From Algoriphagus vanfongensis DSM 17529 (GTDB lineage: Bacteria; Bacteroidota; Bacteroidia; Cytophagales; Cyclobacteriaceae), in assembly GCF_000429465.1 (NCBI RefSeq), contig NZ_AUBX01000009.1:620001-684000 (forward strand): 64,000 nt of DNA, in the 5' to 3' direction. A program made the translations under genes and the position numbers. Below are positions 59,789-64,000 of this stretch, piece by piece (within the stretch, counting starts at the first letter, position 1; every line of letters begins with the position of its first letter). Under the pieces are notes generated by a model. It worked only from the letters and a program-made list of their open reading frames with translations. It was not told where the DNA came from and did not search any database.

Positions 59789-60478
59789 TTATTTCTCTTG
59801 AAGCAATTCGATAAACTCTATGGAAGAATACTCCATGCTATGAATCAATTTGGAAACCTGAGTCACCAAGTAATTGTAACAAAGGTAAGCCAAGATACCA
59901 ACGACAAGACCGGCAGCTGTGGTGATCATCGCTTCATAAATCCCTTCGGAAAGCAATTTGGGAGATACCATCCCTTCTTCTTGAGCAATTGCTATAAATG
60001 CCTGAATCATCCCTGCTACAGTTCCCAAAAACCCAATCATCGGAGCCGCACCAGAGACGGTCGCCAGCAAATTCAAGTTCTTTTCGAGTTTATAGATCTC
60101 GATTTTCCCTACATTTTCGATAGATACCTCTATGTTTTTAAGTGGAGAACCGATCCGCTCGATGCCTTTGGCTATCATATTGGCAACTGGAGTCTTATCT
60201 CCAGCGCAAAGAATTTTCGCTTTTTCGATCTGGCCACTGGTCACCAGCACTTTCACCTGATCCAGCAAATTGGAAGAGGTAGTCGAAGCTTTTTTGAGGG
60301 TCAATAGCCTCTCAATGAATATGTATATCGCCAAAATAAAAAGCAGATATAAAGGAATCATCATGTATCCTCCTTTGATCAGGAGGTCCAAAAGGCCGAT
60401 GTTTTGCGCAGCTGCGTCCATACCTAGACTGTCTGCTGCAGATAAAGAATCTGTGGAGAGGGTTTGAAGAAGAATCAT
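59789..60478 (-). CDS. exbB: ExbB/TolQ/MotA-family proton channel protein
   Basis: 229 aa. Three membrane spans: around residues 31-52 (LIKGGYMMIPLYLLFILAIYIF), 138-158 (LATVSGAAPMIGFLGTVAGM) and 178-205 (AMITTAAGLVVGILAYLCYN). The APMIGFLGTVAGMIQAF stretch is the family signature of ExbB/TolQ channels, and the cytoplasmic loop has the usual length. It forms the channel of the energy-transducing complex with ExbD. The gene begins 1 bp after the SPOR gene's stop codon. Confidence 0.94.
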   Translation of the reverse strand: MILLQTLSTDSLSAADSLGMDAAAQNIGLLDLLIKGGYMMIPLYLLFILAIYIFIERLLTLKKASTTSSNLLDQVKVLVTSGQIEKAKILCAGDKTPVANMIAKGIERIGSPLKNIEVSIENVGKIEIYKLEKNLNLLATVSGAAPMIGFLGTVAGMIQAFIAIAQEEGMVSPKLLSEGIYEAMITTAAGLVVGILAYLCYNYLVTQVSKLIHSMEYSSIEFIELLQEK

Positions 60479-60479
60479 A

Positions 60480-61412
60480 TTAATATTTCAAAATCCATAA
60501 AGCTTCGGTATAGTCAGCTTTGATTTGCTCTAGTTTAGCATTCGCTTTGGTAAAAGAAGAAAACTTCCCAATGGCCAAACGATAATGAGGTACTTCCTCG
60601 TATGGAAGAATGAGGTAAACTTGCTCATTCTTCTGCTGAAACTGAACTGATTCTTTGATCGCCAAACTCTCATTAGGAAGACTGCCCACTACAATAAAAT
60701 ACTGGGGTCTAGCTTCTTTGGCTTCGATTCGAATCAAGGCTGACGGGTCACTATGATCAATAGTTGTACCAGTTTCGGTACTTTCATCAATTGATGGAGT
60801 GATCGCTTTTGAATTTGAAATAGAGTCTTGATTTTCAGCAGGTTGAATTTCTTCAGTTGCTGTATTTTTTATTTCTTCTTTAGGCTTCTCTGGAGAATTA
60901 GTCGATGAAGTAGAGCTTGCAACTGGAGGTGAAGATCTTACCTCACCATTGTACTCCTTCATCAACTGCCACACAATCGTAGCCACCAAAAAAAGTGCAA
61001 TGATAGCGGCATAGGCTATCCAAGAATTTGACTTCTTCTTTGGCGAATTTGTTGGCTTAGGTATTTCTACTTTTTCAGCTGTTGAATTGGAAACAACAGA
61101 CTCTTTGGCTAAGGATTGTGCTTCCTGAGTAGCTGGCTCTTTTTCTGATTGTGAATCAGGTTCTTGTTCCGAAACCACTTCTTCGTTGAGTTTGGAAGAA
61201 TGGATTTTTTGTTTGGCGGCCAAGGTCAACTTTTCCTTGGTCTCTGCTCTCAGTTCCGAAGCAGATCTTGGCTGATCAGGTGTAGGCTCAGGTTTTGGCT
61301 CCAAACTTTCTCCAGCACCTTTCAATTCAACCAAAGTTTTGATCTCCACATAAGGGAGACCAAAGTCCTTTGGATCAGTCCATGAATTTTGTTCAGATTT
61401 TTTCTCCGCCAT
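60480..61412 (-). CDS. SPOR-domain protein with one membrane span
   Basis: 310 aa from the ATG at 61412 (a TTG at 61418 is in frame). An N-terminal cytoplasmic acidic/proline-rich part (1-128) is followed by a membrane span at about 131-151 (WIAYAAIIALFLVATIVWQL), a Ser/Thr/Glu-rich periplasmic linker, and a C-terminal SPOR-like domain (about 240-310: QYFIVVGSLPNESLAIKES, VPHYRLAIGKFSSFTKANA). SPOR domains bind peptidoglycan stripped of stem peptides, a mark of septa. This location in an ExbB/ExbD/TonB operon suggests the complex works at division sites. The gene lies 56 bp from the barrel gene and 1 bp before exbB. Confidence 0.85.
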   Translation of the reverse strand: MAEKKSEQNSWTDPKDFGLPYVEIKTLVELKGAGESLEPKPEPTPDQPRSASELRAETKEKLTLAAKQKIHSSKLNEEVVSEQEPDSQSEKEPATQEAQSLAKESVVSNSTAEKVEIPKPTNSPKKKSNSWIAYAAIIALFLVATIVWQLMKEYNGEVRSSPPVASSTSSTNSPEKPKEEIKNTATEEIQPAENQDSISNSKAITPSIDESTETGTTIDHSDPSALIRIEAKEARPQYFIVVGSLPNESLAIKESVQFQQKNEQVYLILPYEEVPHYRLAIGKFSSFTKANAKLEQIKADYTEALWILKY

Positions 61413-61468
61413 TTTCAAAAAAAGATAGCTACGAAACTACGTGATTTGGATAGAAAGGCAAAAGAAAA

Positions 61469-63166
61469 TCAGAATTTCAGCCAGGCCCCTCCTATCAATT
61501 GAACTCCACGCACCGGATAATTATTCCATCGCATGTTTTTCCCATTTAGGAGATTGTTTCCTTCTACAAAAATCCCGATCCGATCGGTAATTCCATAATC
61601 AGCTTTCAGTTGCAAATCAGCAATGGTTTTTAGATTGACAGCAGTAGGTGGTACATAGTAACTGTCACTTGCTTCGGAGTTCAACTGGCGACCTTTCAGC
61701 CCCCCCATCACCATCACATTCGCCTGTACAATCAGACCTTCAAGTGGAGTCAGTTGATTATTCACTGCCAAGGCCCAGGTAGGTCTGTGCCAAGCCTCTT
61801 CTTGCTGATTGAGCTCATATTGATAGAGATCAAGCCTCGACCCTAAAGTATACAGGTCCGAAACCTTGAATCCTAGCTCTGCATTGATGTTGAAGACACT
61901 GACTTTGTCATCATAGACCAAATCAAATCTAGCTGAGTCAGCGGGAGAATTGATAAAGAAGTGATATTGATTGTAGCGACTGATATCCACACCACCTCTG
62001 TAATGAAATGTCCCTTGAAACTGACCTTCGATCCCGCCTGCGATTTTGTAATTGTTGACAGTATTTAGCAATTGTTGGTTGGGTCCAAGGAATGGGTTTT
62101 CCATCACAAAACTGTAATACGTATTACGCTGGACATCTCCGCTAAACTCTCCGAAAAAACCAAACTCTTCAGCAAACTGATAGCTGGCTTTCAGAACAGG
62201 GAAAATTCTAAAGTCGCTTGATTTCCCTGCTACTTCATCATTTTCAGACACAATATTTAAGCCTGCGCTAAACTGAAAAGCGTCATAACCATAGCTTACT
62301 TCTGGTCGGATCGCCAAGTAGGTTCTATTCAACTCATAATTTTCTCCCACTGGATTGGTGAAAAAGTAACTCAATCCCACTTTGCCCACCCAGTCTTCCA
62401 AAGGTCTGAATTTGCCAAGGGCATTCACCCCAAACTCGCTTTCTTTGACGGCATAACTATCCTGAAAATTGCGATAATTGATTTTAGCTTCGTAAGAAAC
62501 AGGACCGGTCTTTTCGATATCTCTTATCCCCCCTTCTACCTTGATGGTATTCAAGACATTGCCTTGTATTCCAGCCCAATCTATCAGTGGGTCATTAGCC
62601 ACGGAAGTATCTACCCCATAGAAGGAATAAGAATCTTGCGCCCATCTCAAACCACCAAATACTTCCACCTGATCCAAATAATAACTAGCTGTACCACCCA
62701 AATTTGTATGCGATTCTTTTGATTCTTCATCCAAAACTGGCCCTTTACCAAAGCTTTGATGCTGTAGATCGATGGCATAGTTCCAGTCGATCACTTCTGT
62801 AGCCATAAACCTGGCTTCGACTAAAGGACTTGCAAAATTTCCATATCCGGCCTTTAAATAACCAGGATATAAATCCATTCTATCCGGACGGTAATTTTTC
62901 AAAACAGGCTCAGTTTCCAGCTGCACAGGTGGTAGATTCAATTCATGAAAATTAACCGTGTAGACAAAATCACTCATCCCTTTGGGCTGAGGCAAGACCG
63001 GAAGTTTTTCATAAATCCTCGGCTGTACCGGAAGAGTCAAAACTCTATCCTTGCGGATCACAAATTCCTGGTCAGTCACTTCCCCTCTTGATTGAGTCTG
63101 TGCCTGGACACTCGCTCCAAAACCCCAAGTAAGGGCTGCACAAACTAGAATGCTTCTCTTTTTCAT
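61469..63166 (-). CDS. Receptor-like outer-membrane beta-barrel, apparently without a plug domain
   Basis: 565 aa with a signal peptide (to about Ala22). After a short linker with a proline-rich region, strands with the aromatic-rich pattern of a TonB-dependent-receptor barrel run from about residue 100 to the end (YPGYLKAGYGNFASPLVEARF, VEVFGGLRWAQDSY, GIEGQFQGTFHYRGGVDISRY, DRIGIFVEGNNLLNGKNMRW), and the last residues (GGAWLKF) form a terminal strand ending in Phe. The N-terminal TonB plug domain (about 120 residues) of ordinary receptors is missing. It could be a structural or docking barrel for the ExbB/ExbD/TonB complex. It starts 3 bp after the TPR gene. Confidence 0.85.
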   Translation of the reverse strand: MKKRSILVCAALTWGFGASVQAQTQSRGEVTDQEFVIRKDRVLTLPVQPRIYEKLPVLPQPKGMSDFVYTVNFHELNLPPVQLETEPVLKNYRPDRMDLYPGYLKAGYGNFASPLVEARFMATEVIDWNYAIDLQHQSFGKGPVLDEESKESHTNLGGTASYYLDQVEVFGGLRWAQDSYSFYGVDTSVANDPLIDWAGIQGNVLNTIKVEGGIRDIEKTGPVSYEAKINYRNFQDSYAVKESEFGVNALGKFRPLEDWVGKVGLSYFFTNPVGENYELNRTYLAIRPEVSYGYDAFQFSAGLNIVSENDEVAGKSSDFRIFPVLKASYQFAEEFGFFGEFSGDVQRNTYYSFVMENPFLGPNQQLLNTVNNYKIAGGIEGQFQGTFHYRGGVDISRYNQYHFFINSPADSARFDLVYDDKVSVFNINAELGFKVSDLYTLGSRLDLYQYELNQQEEAWHRPTWALAVNNQLTPLEGLIVQANVMVMGGLKGRQLNSEASDSYYVPPTAVNLKTIADLQLKADYGITDRIGIFVEGNNLLNGKNMRWNNYPVRGVQLIGGAWLKF

Positions 63167-63169
63167 GGT

Positions 63170-64000
63170 TTAGTTAAGGTTTTGAAGTTTGGATTGAGCC
63201 GTAGCTTTGATTTCATCATTCGTGGCATTTTCCACGACAGACTCCAAGGTAGCTTTGGCCTGGAAAGTTTCACCGAGTTGGAGGTAGTTGTCAGCAATCA
63301 ATAAGAACATCTTTCCGTACCAGTAGCCAAAATCTGCAAATGGTCCTGATAGCTCAAAAATGGTTTCATTGGATTGTTCGAGTTGTCCTTTGGCTGTGTA
63401 TGATTCTGCTAGCAAATAAAGTCCTTCTGCACCTTGTATAGTTTTGTAAGCATCTACCAAAATGGCCAAACTGACCTCCGCAGCATCTCTTTGATTCAAA
63501 GCCAACTGAGATTTGGCTTTGTAAAGCAGTGCCTTTGGCTTACTATCAGGTAAGATTCCATCCAGTTTTTCCAGTGATTCCGCAGTGCGAATGACCTCAT
63601 TGTGTTTTTGAGTCTGGAAGTATGCCTCGATGAGTCCTTGCAATGCTTCTGCTTCCTCGACCTTGCTTCTTGCATTTTGAGCAGAGGTTTCCAAATACGG
63701 AATCGCCTGAGCATAATTACCTTTTTCCAGCTCTATGCTACCGATTTTCTGCATCGCTCTCAGTCGCTGAGGTGAAGCTGGTTCACGCTCAAGTGCACGA
63801 AACGAAACCAATGCCTGATCCTTATTTCCCAATTGGAAATAGGAATCTCCGAGGAAATACAAGGCATCTGCTTTTTGTCCAGACTGTGGATAATTTCTCA
63901 GATAACTTTCAAATGCCTGACTGGATTGTGTGAAATTCTTTTCGAAATAAAGACTCTTGGCAGCTTCAAACTCCAAGGCTTGGACTGAACCACCTGAAGG
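63170..64000 (-). CDS. TPR protein, C-terminal part (runs off the window)
   Basis: About 276 residues are visible, in frame from base 64000, where the true start is further upstream; the apparent start at 63976 is a TTG inside the frame. The sequence is an array of tetratricopeptide-type repeats: YFEKNFTQSSQAFESYLRNYP, ADALYFLGDSYFQLGNKDQALVSFRAL, AQAIPYLETSAQNARSK and later units. The early repeat pattern, with YFLGDSYFQLGNKDQAL, resembles the TPR part of CpoB/YbgF of the Tol-Pal system. It is the first visible gene of the operon, 3 bp before the barrel gene. Its role in that complex is inferred from position. Confidence 0.85.
   Translation of the reverse strand, partial: PSGGSVQALEFEAAKSLYFEKNFTQSSQAFESYLRNYPQSGQKADALYFLGDSYFQLGNKDQALVSFRALEREPASPQRLRAMQKIGSIELEKGNYAQAIPYLETSAQNARSKVEEAEALQGLIEAYFQTQKHNEVIRTAESLEKLDGILPDSKPKALLYKAKSQLALNQRDAAEVSLAILVDAYKTIQGAEGLYLLAESYTAKGQLEQSNETIFELSGPFADFGYWYGKMFLLIADNYLQLGETFQAKATLESVVENATNDEIKATAQSKLQNLN

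Noticed and set aside
1..64000. CRISPR array, tRNA, rRNA or insertion sequence
   Set aside because: I looked for short regularly spaced repeats, tRNA-like cloverleaf ends and transposase motifs and saw none. Repeats inside the TonB-like linker and the T9SS cargo gene are protein repeats, not CRISPR.

Overview
The window reads as chromosomal DNA of an aerobic, heterotrophic Bacteroidota, most like the Cytophagales (Cyclobacteriaceae such as Algoriphagus). The signs are a SusC-type TonB-dependent transporter, a protein with a type IX secretion (T9SS) C-terminal sorting domain, many Bacteroidota-style lipoproteins, weak or absent Shine-Dalgarno sequences, and several TAnnTTTG promoter elements of the Bacteroidota sigma type. 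The genus is an inference from gene content and protein style. I saw no rRNA, tRNA, CRISPR array, insertion sequence or prophage. Coding density is high, and the genes look like a stable core plus a few lineage-specific proteins.

Layout. 1-1056 (minus): the 5' part of a SusC-family receptor behind a 63-aa protein. 1227-7883: a lipoprotein, an NAD(P)-binding reductase-like protein, a ROK sugar kinase, RmlA, a GT1 glycosyltransferase, an ACP-like protein without the carrier serine, a CAP-domain protein and a lipoprotein. 7994-13082: a MATE exporter, two tRNA modification enzymes (MnmA, TruC) and an M28 peptidase. 13144-24190: a tricorn-like S41 protease, TyrS, a TetR regulator coupled to a lipoprotein amidohydrolase, a POT peptide transporter, PckA and a cyclophilin. 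24304-30771: a secreted barrel-like protein, then a minus-strand run of a membrane protein, ParE, ParC and a TrmH-type methyltransferase. 30999-37807: small lipoprotein, second ROK kinase, YkgJ-type cysteine-cluster protein, ArsC-fold protein, CvfB, 3-hydroxyacyl-CoA dehydrogenase, deoxynucleoside kinase, a beta-propeller glycosidase and two hypothetical proteins. One of those two is a 51-aa membrane protein easily missed. 37970-46855: orphan Hpt protein, S9 peptidase, gamma-glutamyltransferase, calcineurin-like phosphoesterase, and a DUF900 hydrolase/M19-like pair. 46878-54966: tryptophan 2,3-dioxygenase divergent from glutaryl-CoA dehydrogenase, a 1157-aa T9SS cargo protein with a DUF1573 partner, and TrpS. 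55017-64000: an acidic protein, an SDR, and a compact minus-strand operon.

Themes. Peptide and amino-acid use is strongly represented: M28, tricorn S41, S9, GGT, an M19-like protein, a POT transporter, tryptophan dioxygenase, glutaryl-CoA dehydrogenase and gluconeogenic PckA. Translation maintenance is scattered through the window (TyrS, TrpS, MnmA, TruC, TrmB, TrmH).

The best candidate for an under-described system is the operon at 56485-64000: TPR protein, plug-less receptor-like beta-barrel, SPOR protein with one membrane span, ExbB/TolQ, ExbD/TolR, a TonB/TolA-like protein with a long linker, then FolC and TrmB. The junctions are mostly 1-3 bp. The parts resemble a Tol-Pal-like energised envelope complex assembled from Ton-type components; this functional reading is an inference.
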